Source of the DNA: CAWGYQ01 sp963817395
GTDB lineage: Bacteria; Acidobacteriota; Vicinamibacteria; Vicinamibacterales; CAVPJW01
Length of the DNA: 64,000 bases
Direction of reading: 5' to 3'
Assembly (NCBI GenBank): GCA_963817395.1
Contig: CAWFOC010000006.1
Span: 372,001 to 436,000 of the forward strand
A program made the translations under genes and the position numbers. A model generated the notes under the pieces. The model did no database searches, was not told the origin of the DNA, and worked only from the letters and a program-made list of their open reading frames with translations. Shown here in pieces: positions 1 to 7,643 of this stretch. Each line of letters begins with the position of its first letter. Within the stretch, counting starts at the first letter, position 1.

Positions 1-537
1 GGGATCAGACATCGCGTGAGAGGTCCCTTCGCCATTGAGCGCGGCCACTGCCGCGCCGAGCGACGTGACCGACAGCACGCGCAGCCGTCCCACCACCTCA
101 GCTTCGCGTGCATTGGCCGCCGGCAGCAGAATGGCAGTCATGCCCTGACGCCGCGCCGCCGCCGCAACCGGGAGAGCCCCGCGCACAGGATGAATGGAGC
201 CATCGAGCGCGAGCTCGCCCAGCAGCACGATATCCGCGATTTCCCGGCGCGAAATCACGCCGGTTGCCGCCAGAATGCCGAGCGCGATCGGCAGGTCGAA
301 CGCGGCGCCCGCCTTTCGGAGATCTGCCGGCGCCAGATTGACCGTGACCCGATGCCCAGGAAATTCGAACCCGGAATTGCGGATGGCGCTCTTGACGCGG
401 TCGCGGCTCTCGCGCACGCTGGCGTCGGGCAAGCCGACCATGTTGAAGAGCGGCAGCCCGGTGCTCACGTCCACTTCCACATGGACGGGATGTGCGTCGA
501 CGCCAAACACCGCAGCCGTCCGCAAGCTTGCCAGCAC
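1..537 (-). CDS. comM: YifB/ComM-family Mg-chelatase-like AAA+ ATPase, N-terminal part
   Basis: The minus strand from 537 to the window edge encodes about 179 residues of the N-terminal lobe of the YifB/ComM family. Visible segments are AVFGVDAHPVHVEVDVS, GLPLFNMVGLPDASVRES, RVTVNLAPADLRKAGAAFDL and DIVLLGELALDGSIHPVRG, all typical of this family. The AAA+ motor lies beyond the edge. ComM homologues are helicases that promote branch migration when foreign DNA is integrated during natural transformation; this role is known from the family. The start is taken as GTG at 537 because MLAxLxxAAVxGVDA is the usual family N-terminus. The frame stays open further upstream, so a TTG start inside the hairpin at 544-564 is possible. 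Confidence 0.85.
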   Translation of the reverse strand, partial: MLASLRTAAVFGVDAHPVHVEVDVSTGLPLFNMVGLPDASVRESRDRVKSAIRNSGFEFPGHRVTVNLAPADLRKAGAAFDLPIALGILAATGVISRREIADIVLLGELALDGSIHPVRGALPVAAAARRQGMTAILLPAANAREAEVVGRLRVLSVTSLGAAVAALNGEGTSHAMSDP

Positions 538-543
538 GTCAAC

Positions 544-564
544 CGACGACTGCAAGAGTCGTCG
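544..564. repeat. Perfect 8-bp inverted repeat just upstream of comM
   Basis: CGACGACT at 544-551 and AGTCGTCG at 557-564 are exact reverse complements separated by the 5-nt loop GCAAG. The hairpin ends six bases before the proposed GTG start of comM, so it covers the position where a ribosome binding site would lie. No T-tract follows on either side, so an intrinsic terminator for mltD is not supported. The rest of 538-715 shows no gene. Confidence 0.5.
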
Positions 565-715
565 CCACGCGGTCCCTGACGGATTGAGTGGGCGCAGCCT
601 CGCTGTCAGGTTTTTCGGGTGACGCAGGTGTCAAGAACTGCGTACGGCTAGGACACGGGAGCGATCAGAAGCTTCTCGTCGCAGACCTGGAGAAGGAGCT
701 GAACGGGGGCGTCGG

Positions 716-2432
716 CTAACGCTTGCGCGCGAAGATCGTGAGGCGATCGCCGGCCTTGATCTGCGTGCTGCGCAACCTGTTCCACGATCGAAGCGACGCG
801 ACCGAGGTATCGAAGAGCCTGGCAATTGACGAAAGGGTGTCGCCGCGCTTGACGCGGTAGACCACCTTGGTGAGCTCGGAGCTTGAGACCGAGGGCGCCC
901 GCGCGCTCATCACCGTCGGCTCCAGCGGGCGTGAGGCGGCGACGGGCGCGGGACGATCCGTTCGTGCAGCGAGCAACAGCGTCGGTTCCCGGGGGATCAG
1001 AAGCCGCTGCCCGGACTGCACGCCCGCCCTGATCGACAGATAGTTGGCCTCGGCCAGATCGGCGCGGCTGACCCGAAGCTTGCGGGAGATCGACAGCAGC
1101 GTTTCACCGCGCTTCACGGTGTGCCACGAAAGCGACGCCCACTCCCCGGAGTCGGCACTGGCGAGCCGCTCACGCAGCAGATCGCCTGTACCGGCCGGCA
1201 CACGCAACTCGTAGTCTGGGCTGCGAAGCGGTGTGGTCCAGCGGCGCAATTCGGGATTGAGGCCCTGAATCTCGCTGATGGACGTGCCGGTCCACTCCGC
1301 AACGCGGCGGAGGTCGACGGCGCCAGGCAACGCCACCGTTTCGACGGCCGGAGGAGGTGTGGGGGTCAGACTCGAATCCGTATTGAGCCGGATTTCTGGC
1401 AATGATCATCGCCGCCAGAATCATGGGCACATACTCGCGCGTTTCGCGGGGCAGCGCCCGAGGCCGACGGGCCAGCGACCAGAAATCATCGAGGCCGTTC
1501 CGGTCCATGGCACGCTGCACGCGATTCGGGCCGCCGTTGTACGAGGCGAGCGCCAGGTGCCAGTCGCCATCGAACGTGTCGTGCAGCGTCTTCAAATACT
1601 TGGCGGCAGCCACAGTCGACTTTTCGGGATCCGAGCGCTCGTCGATAAACCAGTCCTGGCGCAACCCGTTCTCGATGGCCGTACCTCTCATGAACTGCCA
1701 GACGCCTCTGGCTTTCGCGCGTGACAGGGCGTTGGGTTTGAAGGCGCTTTCAATGAGCGGCACATACGCCAAGTCGAGCGGGAGACCCTCGGCTCGAAGG
1801 ATGCCCTGGATCATCGGCAGATACTGGCTGCCGCGCTGCAGCCCTTCGGTAATCCACTCCCGCAGCCGGCCCTGAAACAACCCGACGTAGGCCGCGACTC
1901 GATCATTGAAGGGAATGGGAAAGTCGTGCAGGGTCGTTTCGAGGTCGCTCCTGACCGCCTCGCGGGTCTCGGAGCTCGCTTCGGGCGCAAACGTGGACTC
2001 CGAGAGCAGCTCGTCGATAGAGGCGGGTTCCGACGGCTTCTCGGCGAATCCGTCGCCTTCCGCGAGCGCCGAGATTTCGTAGGCGCTGATGCGATCGACG
2101 AGTCGATCGAAGTGCTCGCGCAAGCGGACGTCGGTTCTCGCGCCGCCGGGAGATTCCAGCAGCACCTCGAGTGCCCGATCGAACTCCTGCTTCGCGCGGT
2201 CAAGATGCCCGAGATTCAACTCGCGCTGCCCGGTTTCGAAGTGACTTTGGGAAACGCGGATCAGCCGCTCGACGGGATCGACGGCCGGTGGTGGCGGCGG
2301 AGCAGGAGGCGGGGGAGGAACCGCCGAGACAGTCGGTGCCACCTGCGGTGGTTCTTTGGCACCGCCGCAGGCTGCGGCAGCCAAGCCGCCAAATAGCACG
2401 GCCGCGGCTGCCAGACGCCGTGAAAATGACAT
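716..2432 (-). CDS. mltD: Membrane-bound lytic murein transglycosylase D with LysM repeats (one frameshift)
   Basis: This is a lipoprotein-type transglycosylase that cleaves the MurNAc-GlcNAc bond of peptidoglycan. The start is ATG at 2432, followed by a signal peptide ending in a lipobox (GLAAAAC). A Pro-rich linker and a helical region lead into the catalytic SLT domain, with the catalytic Glu in LIESAF, then GVWQFM and ALASYNGGPNRV. Two LysM peptidoglycan-binding repeats follow at the C-terminus (HTVKRGETLLSISRKL and YRVKRGDTLSSIARLF). The frame breaks at a G run at 1361-1365. Removing one G joins ARNPAQYGFESDP directly to TPPPAVETVALPG, giving one protein of about 570 residues. The reading frames on both sides are clean, so this is probably a sequence error. 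A strong promoter lies at 2470-2498. Confidence 0.88.
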
Positions 2433-2469
2433 CACGCCATAGCTCCGCACACCCGTTAAAGAACGGTCC

Positions 2470-2498
2470 ACGCTAGCACGGTCCCAGGTGAGCGTCAA
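2470..2498 (-). promoter_or_regulatory. Sigma-70-type promoter for mltD
   Basis: On the minus strand TTGACG (2493-2498) and TAGCGT (2470-2475) are separated by exactly 17 bases. Predicted transcription starts about 30 nt before the mltD ATG at 2432. It shows that mltD has its own promoter and does not depend on the microcompartment genes upstream. Confidence 0.55.
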
Positions 2499-2536
2499 CC
2501 CTAACTCGAATGGAGTCAGCAGGAAGCGGCAAAACC

Positions 2537-4267
2537 TCAGCTGATCGGGCCGCTCTCGATGAAGACGTCCTTGGCTTGCCCGAGATCCCTCGCGGCCGGC
2601 GTCACGATTGAGCGCGTTCCCAACCGAATCTTTCGACCAGACCGTATCGCGTCCTTCACATCCTCCTCGCACACGAACTCGGCGGGTTGGTCGGGCGGGT
2701 CTGGGCCTGGCGGCGGGCCGGGCTGGGGGAGATCGGCATACCCGCGCTGAGACAGAAACCGGTCGATTCGCTGGGCGAGGGCCTGTGCTTCCACCCCGTG
2801 TTCCGGCGCACCAAGGGCCCGGTGCGGCAAGGGAGGTGCCGCCGCTGACGCCGCAGCCGGTGCCATGGACGCGACATCGCGCCGCACGACGGCCGGCGTC
2901 AGTTCGTAGGCGAGGCGCTTGATGTTCAGCAGGTGTCGCGGAGAAATGTTGTCGGATGTGATGTTGCCGCCGAAGCCGCCGCACCCGAGCGTCATCGCGG
3001 GATCAAGGCCCGTCGTCAGGCCGATGGAGCCGTGCGTCGTGGGTGTGTTCACGCAGATGCGGTAAGCGGGTTTCTTCAGGCCGAACTCGAGCACGATCGC
3101 ATCGTTTCTGGAGTGAATCGACATGGTGTGGCCCATGCCGCCGTAGCCGAGAATCTGCTTGCACCGCTCGCACGCCTCACGCCAGTCCTTGACGATATAG
3201 AAGGAAAGCACCGGGCACAATTTTTCGATTGAGAGCGGATAGTCGCGGCCGACACCGGCGAGCGGTGCGATCAGGACGCGCGTTTCGGGCGGCACCTTCA
3301 CGCCCGCCTTGTCCGCGATCAGGGTGGCCGCCTTGCCCACCAGGGCGGGATTCGGCAGGCGCTGCGGCGTGACCAGCACCTTGGCCACCGCCTCGGCTTC
3401 GGCGGGCGCGAGGAAGTAGCCTCCGAGCGCCACGAACTCTCGCTTCACTTCTTCGGCGATGGACTCGTCCACGACCACGGAGTTCTCCGACGAGCAAAGG
3501 ACGCCGTTGTCGAAGGTCTTGCCGGTAACAATGTCACGCACCGCTTTTCTGATGTCGGCGCTGCTCTCCACATACGCCGGCGCATTGCCTGGTCCCACGC
3601 CGTAAGCTGGTTTGCCTGCGCTATACGCCGCGCGCACGAGGCCCAGCCCGCCAGTCGCCAGAATCACCGACACGTCGCGGTGCTTCATCAGCTCCTGGGT
3701 TCCTTCGAGCGTCACGGTGGACATCCAGTTGATGGATCCCTCCGGGGCCCCGCAGTGACGCGCGGCTTCGTTCATGATCTCGGCGACACGCGTGATGCAC
3801 CGGACCGCCGCCGGATGAGGGCTGAGAACGATGGCGCAACGGGCTTTCAGGGCGATGAGAATCTTGTAGATGGCCGTCGAGGTGGGGTTCGTCGACGGGA
3901 CGATCGCAGCGACCACGCCGAACGGTTCGGCAATTTCGATGACCTTGCGCTCATCGTTGCGTCCGACGACGCCGACGGTTCGCATGGGGCGGATGAACTG
4001 GTACACGCGCTCGGCGGAAAAGAGGTTCTTCTGAACCTTGTCGGCCACGACGCCGTATCCGGTTTCCTCGACGGCCAGCCGCGCCAGCGCTTCGGCCTGT
4101 GAGGCCGCCGCCGCCGCCATCGCGTCGACGATCGCGTCGATGCGTTCCTGCGTGTATTCGGCGATCTCGCGTTGGGCGTGTCGCGCGCGGCGTGCGAGCG
4201 TTCGCGCCTCGTGAATCGAGGTGAGGTCCCGGTCGGAGGGCGGGGAAGCCGCCTGATCGGACGCCAT
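2537..4267 (-). CDS. CoA-acylating aldehyde dehydrogenase, microcompartment type (PduP/EutE-like) with extended C-terminus
   Basis: The 576-residue protein belongs to the acylating aldehyde dehydrogenase family (EutE/PduP), which converts an aldehyde, CoA and NAD+ to acyl-CoA. The catalytic Cys is near residue 258 in FDNGVLCSSENSVVVDE. Other family landmarks are IVPSTNPTSTAIYK, GVGPGNAPAYV and GGFGGNITSDNISPRHLLNIKR. EutE-type enzymes usually end near residue 465. Here about 110 residues follow: an Ala/Pro-rich linker, an amphipathic helix (QALAQRIDRFLSQRG) resembling an encapsulation peptide, a second Pro-rich linker, and a 46-residue tail starting near 531 (FVCEEDVKDAIRSGRK, then IVTPAARDLG). 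The tail resembles short modules in other microcompartment proteins such as EutT/EutQ types. The shell gene lies 20 bp upstream in the same direction. The natural aldehyde cannot be read from the sequence. Confidence 0.88.
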   Translation of the reverse strand: MASDQAASPPSDRDLTSIHEARTLARRARHAQREIAEYTQERIDAIVDAMAAAAASQAEALARLAVEETGYGVVADKVQKNLFSAERVYQFIRPMRTVGVVGRNDERKVIEIAEPFGVVAAIVPSTNPTSTAIYKILIALKARCAIVLSPHPAAVRCITRVAEIMNEAARHCGAPEGSINWMSTVTLEGTQELMKHRDVSVILATGGLGLVRAAYSAGKPAYGVGPGNAPAYVESSADIRKAVRDIVTGKTFDNGVLCSSENSVVVDESIAEEVKREFVALGGYFLAPAEAEAVAKVLVTPQRLPNPALVGKAATLIADKAGVKVPPETRVLIAPLAGVGRDYPLSIEKLCPVLSFYIVKDWREACERCKQILGYGGMGHTMSIHSRNDAIVLEFGLKKPAYRICVNTPTTHGSIGLTTGLDPAMTLGCGGFGGNITSDNISPRHLLNIKRLAYELTPAVVRRDVASMAPAAASAAAPPLPHRALGAPEHGVEAQALAQRIDRFLSQRGYADLPQPGPPPGPDPPDQPAEFVCEEDVKDAIRSGRKIRLGTRSIVTPAARDLGQAKDVFIESGPIS

Positions 4268-4287
4268 GAGCTCGGTGCGCGGCCGGG

Positions 4288-4566
4288 TCAGGAGGCCTTG
4301 GGCAGGATCTTCTCGACCTCGGTATGCGGCCGCGGAATGATGTGAACCGACACCAGTTCGCCGACGCGTCTGGCGGCCGCGGCGCCGGCATCGGTCGCAG
4401 CCTTGACGGCGCCGACATCGCCACGCACCATCACCGTGACATAACCGGCGCCGATGTATTCCTTTCCGACGAGAACGACGTTGGCCGTCTTCACCATCGC
4501 GTCAGCGGCTTCGATGGATCCGATGAGACCTTTCGTCTCCACCATGCCCAGCGCTTCGAGCGACAT
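4288..4566 (-). CDS. Bacterial microcompartment hexameric shell protein (BMC-H, PduA/EutM-like)
   Basis: A 92-residue single BMC domain begins MSLEALGMVETKGLIGSIEA and continues through KTANVVLVGKEYIGAGYVTV and VRGDVGAVKAATDAG. These are hallmarks of the BMC-H family, whose hexamers tile the facets of protein organelles. The pore segment IGAG lies near residues 38-41. The start is ATG at 4566 with AGAGG about 7 nt upstream; the frame is open further upstream but the extra residues do not match the family. It leads the aldehyde dehydrogenase gene. No pentamer (EutN/CcmL), trimer or signature enzyme gene lies within the window, so a complete shell would need proteins made elsewhere. Confidence 0.92.
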   Translation of the reverse strand: MSLEALGMVETKGLIGSIEAADAMVKTANVVLVGKEYIGAGYVTVMVRGDVGAVKAATDAGAAAARRVGELVSVHIIPRPHTEVEKILPKAS

Positions 4567-4625
4567 CTGCGACCTCTGCGCGCCCGGATTTCGTTTCCGC
4601 GACAGCGTACCGAACGTCGGCCGGA

Positions 4626-4654
4626 ACTCTAGCAGATTGCCTGACATGCCGCAA
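4626..4654 (-). promoter_or_regulatory. Promoter for the shell protein-aldehyde dehydrogenase operon
   Basis: On the minus strand TTGCGG (4649-4654) and TAGAGT (4626-4631) are spaced by 17 bases. Transcription would start about 50-55 nt upstream of the ATG at 4566. It overlaps the plus-strand promoter candidate for the lipoprotein gene. Confidence 0.45.
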
Positions 4655-4666
4655 CTGCGCTACCAT
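4637..4666 (+). promoter_or_regulatory. Promoter candidate for the lipoprotein gene, overlapping the shell-operon promoter
   Basis: TTGCCT (4637-4642) and TACCAT (4661-4666) are 18 bases apart, placing the start about 15 nt before ATG 4687. The -35 and spacer share bases with the divergent promoter at 4626-4654, so one bound polymerase or regulator could affect both genes. Confidence 0.35.
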
Positions 4667-4686
4667 CCGCGACGGTACCCAAAAAC

Positions 4687-5617
4687 ATGTGGCCGACATT
4701 TCACTCTGCGCCCGAAACGGGCGTGCTTCGTCGTTCGACGGTGCTCAGCCGACTCGTTCTCAGCCTGCTCCTGGTGTCACCCTTCGCCGCGGCCTGTGGT
4801 GGCGGTGACGACAACGAGCCGGCGCTCGCTACGCCGGCGTTCAGCGCGAACCATGAGCGGGCGGCGCTCGGCAGCCCTCTCGAGATCACGTACCGCTTCA
4901 CGGTGGCTGGCAAGTGCCACGCCGTTTCCCGAGGACTATCGAGTCCTTGTTCATTTTCTCGACGCCGACGACGAGCTGATGTGGACGGACGATCACACGC
5001 CGCCCGTACCGACCTCGCAGTGGAAGCCGGGGCAGACCGTCGAGTACAAGCGGACGATGTTCGTGCCTGTCTACCCTTACGTAGGCGAAGCGTCGGTTCG
5101 GATGGGTCTCTACTCGCCGCGGACCAATAGCCGCGTCAAGCTGACGGGCGAGGACGACGGACAGCGGGCGTACCGTGTGGGCAGCCTGCAGCTCCTCGAT
5201 CAGACAGGCAATGTGTACCTGATCCTCAAGGATGGCTGGCACCCGGCGGAACTGGCGGAGAACAACTCCACGGTCGAATGGCAGTGGACCAGGAAAGAAG
5301 CCACCATCACGTTTCGCAACCCGCGCAAGGACGGCATTTTCTACCTGCACGTGGACCACCCGGGTGGCGAGTTCAAGGAAACCCAGAACGTCGAACTCCG
5401 CCTGGGCGACCAGGTACTGGACGCGTTCAGCCTGGCCCCTGGGGAGTCGACCATCCGCCGGACGCGATTGTCGGCGGGCGCCCTCGGGACCGGGGATATG
5501 GTGGAGCTCCGGCTCGTGGTCGATAAGACGTTTGTGCCGTCCTCCGTCTCAGCCAGCAGCCGAGACCCACGGGAGCTGGGTGTGCGCGTCTTTCACCTCT
5601 TCTTCGAGCCTCTCTAG
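4687..5617 (+). CDS. Lipoprotein of unknown function with Ig-like beta-sandwich character (one frameshift)
   Basis: The N-terminus carries a hydrophobic signal with a lipobox (SPFAAAC) followed by GGGDD, so export and lipidation are expected. The start may be ATG 4687 or GTG 4741, which gives a more compact signal peptide. The mature part reads as beta-rich, with DYRVLVHFLDADDELMWTDD, VYPYVGEASVRMGLYS and VEWQWTRKEATITFRNP, and ends near residue 308 with VRVFHLFFEPL. I recognise no family with certainty; the pattern is that of tandem adhesive or carbohydrate-processing side domains. The frame breaks at 4912-4913. Removing one A joins ITYRFTVAG to SATPFPEDYRVLV. The transglycosylase gene follows within a few bases. 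Confidence 0.65.
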
Positions 5618-5709
5618 CCCCGTGACGTTGCTGTGCGCTCGCGTATCGCTCGCTGGCGGCTGTCGCCTTATGGAGCACGCTCGCCGCGGCCCCGGCTCAG
5701 GCCGAGCTG

Positions 5710-6270
5710 GTGTTCCTCGCAAACGGGCGCAGCCTGTCTGTCAGGAATTACCGGGTCGAGGGCGACAACATCGTGCTGTTTCTGCGAAGCGGCGGTGAGA
5801 TCTCCTGCGCGCGCACTCTCATCGCCAGAATCGACCCCGACGAAGTCCCGTACCCAGAGCCGACGCCTGCGGACCAGCCGCCGGCTCGAGCACCATCCGC
5901 GCCGGGATATCGCGATCTGATTGACACCGTTTCGCGAACCCACGGGGTCAGTTCCAGGCTCGTGCGTGCGGTAGTCGAGGTCGAATCGGGCTATGCATCC
6001 ACCGCACGGTCACCCAAGGGCGCCATGGGCCTGATGCAGCTGATGCCGGCAACCGCCCGACAGTATGCCGTTGACGATCCGTACGATCCACAAGCCAACC
6101 TCGACGCGGGAACGCGCCATCTGAAGTCGCTTCTGAGCCGTCTCGATCTGCCGCTGGCGCTTGCCGCCTACAACGCCGGCGAGGGAGCCGTCCGGCGTTT
6201 CGGCGGGATTCCGCCCTACGCGGAGACGCGCGCCTACGTGCGTCGCGTGCTCCAGCAGCTCCGCCGCTGA
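5710..6270 (+). CDS. Lytic transglycosylase, SLT domain (start region disrupted)
   Basis: The C-terminal half is a compact SLT/Slt70-type transglycosylase domain. The catalytic Glu is in VVEVESGYAS (about residue 92), followed by KGAMGLMQLMPATARQYAV, NLDAGTRHLKSLL and LALAAYNAGEGAVRRFGG. A small N-terminal domain (ELVFLANGRSLSVRNYRVEGDN) resembles a DUF4124-like fold. The readable start is GTG 5710, but in-frame codons upstream encode SLAAVALWSTLAAAPAQAE, which looks like a signal peptide. A GTG at 5622, five bases after the lipoprotein stop, would start it if one frameshift near 5640-5650 is corrected. Its place before the secretion operon fits the cutting of peptidoglycan to insert an envelope-spanning machine. 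Confidence 0.85.
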   Translation: MFLANGRSLSVRNYRVEGDNIVLFLRSGGEISCARTLIARIDPDEVPYPEPTPADQPPARAPSAPGYRDLIDTVSRTHGVSSRLVRAVVEVESGYASTARSPKGAMGLMQLMPATARQYAVDDPYDPQANLDAGTRHLKSLLSRLDLPLALAAYNAGEGAVRRFGGIPPYAETRAYVRRVLQQLRR

Positions 6271-6374
6271 GTTACACCGGCACCAACCGGCGTTCGAAGG
6301 CCCGGCCGAACGGAGGATCCCGTCGTCCGAGTAGAGAGGCCAAGAGCCGCAACAGCGCCTGGACCAGAAGGCAT

Positions 6375-6380
6375 TACAAT
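6375..6380 (+). promoter_or_regulatory. -10-like element immediately before gspF
   Basis: TACAAT at 6375-6380 lies only 8 nt before the ATG of the GspF gene, and no clear -35 hexamer is present at 17 bases. If used, the transcript would start at or within 2 nt of the start codon, giving a leaderless or nearly leaderless message. Confidence 0.35.
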
Positions 6381-6388
6381 TCTGTCAG

Positions 6389-7603
6389 ATGAAATTCCGC
6401 TGCAGGCTCGGTACGCCTTCCGGTGAGGTGATCGAGGCTGTTTACGTCGCCGAGACGGAGGCGCGTCTGCGGCGCGAGCTGGAGGACAAGGGTCTCTACG
6501 TCCTCGCGTTACAGCGGCGCTCCCATCTGTGGGGCTGGCTCGATTCGCTGCCCTTCCGTCCCCGGCGCGGGATTCCTCAGCACGATTTTCTGGTCTTCAA
6601 TCAGGAGCTCGCCACGCTGCTCAAGGCGGGCATGCCGCTCGTGCAGTCGCTCGACTTGCTGCGGCAGCAGGTCACGAACCCGGTCTTCAAGGGTGTGCTG
6701 AATGACGTGTACGAACGGGTCAAGGCGGGAGAAGCCCTGTCAGATGCCTTTGCCCAACACGGTGAGACCTTTTCCGGGGTCTACATCGCGTCGTTGCTGG
6801 CAGGTGAGAAGAGCGGCAGCCTCGACATCGTCATCCGCCGGTTCGTCGCGTACCAGAAGATCATCGGGGCGGTCAGGCGGAAGACGATCTCGGCGCTCGT
6901 CTATCCCCTGATTCTCATCACGCTCTCGCTGATCCTCGTGGCGATCATCGTGCTGCGGGTCGTTCCCGCGTTCTCCGACTTCTACGCGAGCTTCAACGCC
7001 GAACTGCCTCTGGTCACGCGCATCATCGTCCGGATTTCCGATGTCCTCAGGTCGCAGTTCTGGCTGCTGCTTGCCGGGCTCGCCGCCGCCGTTGGAGGCC
7101 TGGTCTTCTGGATGAAGCAACCGGGCCAGCGGTTGCGCATCGATCGCTGGGTGTTCGCGACCCCCGTGGTCGGATCCGCCGTGCAGGTTTTTTGCACGGC
7201 GCAGCTTGCCAGGACGCTGTCCACGCTTCTGGGAGGCGGCATTCCCCTGGTGAACGCGCTCGAGGTTGCGGCCCGATCGATCGGGAACCGATACATGGCC
7301 CAGGAGCTCGGGCACGTGGCCCAGCGGGTGCGTGAGGGCGGCGCATTTGCTGCCGCGCTCGAAGCCCGGCGCATCACGCCCGACGTGGCCGTGAAGATGA
7401 TTGAAGTGGGCGAGGCGACTGGATCGTTGCAGGAAATGCTTGGGAGTCTGGCCGATTTCTATGACGAAGAAATCGACACCCGGGTGTCGCGGTTCGTGAC
7501 GGTCATCGAACCGCTCCTGCTGGTGGTGATGGGGATCGTGATCGCCGGGCTCGTCGTCGCCTTGTACATGCCGCTTCTGCAGCTGACCGCCGCGGTCGGC
7601 TGA
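6389..7603 (+). CDS. Type II secretion/type IV pilus inner-membrane platform protein (GspF/PilC)
   Basis: The 404-residue protein has the usual GspF/PilC layout of two repeated T2SSF domains with three membrane spans. The first domain (from about residue 70, FLVFNQELATLLKAGMPLVQSLD) contains LAGEKSGSLD. Membrane segments follow at about 170-190 (VYPLILITLSLILVAIIVL) and 220-240. The second domain begins FCTAQLARTLSTLLGGGIPL and includes VAVKMIEVGEATGSL, ending in a third span (EPLLLVVMGIVIAGLVVAL). The platform couples the cytoplasmic ATPase to pseudopilin assembly. It is the first gene of an operon that continues into the ATPase gene 40 bp downstream. Confidence 0.93.
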   Translation: MKFRCRLGTPSGEVIEAVYVAETEARLRRELEDKGLYVLALQRRSHLWGWLDSLPFRPRRGIPQHDFLVFNQELATLLKAGMPLVQSLDLLRQQVTNPVFKGVLNDVYERVKAGEALSDAFAQHGETFSGVYIASLLAGEKSGSLDIVIRRFVAYQKIIGAVRRKTISALVYPLILITLSLILVAIIVLRVVPAFSDFYASFNAELPLVTRIIVRISDVLRSQFWLLLAGLAAAVGGLVFWMKQPGQRLRIDRWVFATPVVGSAVQVFCTAQLARTLSTLLGGGIPLVNALEVAARSIGNRYMAQELGHVAQRVREGGAFAAALEARRITPDVAVKMIEVGEATGSLQEMLGSLADFYDEEIDTRVSRFVTVIEPLLLVVMGIVIAGLVVALYMPLLQLTAAVG

Positions 7604-7643
7604 CGCGGCGCCGCGTCAACGGACGGCGCCTGGAGGAACGCGC

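Noticed and set aside
575..615. CCTGAC...GTCAGG followed by TTTTT as an intrinsic terminator
   Set aside because: The loop is 24 nt and the T-run lies on the strand where no gene ends, so it does not fit either neighbouring gene.
1340..1380. Programmed frameshift in mltD
   Set aside because: No slippery heptamer with downstream pseudoknot was seen, and the same kind of break recurs in many unrelated genes.
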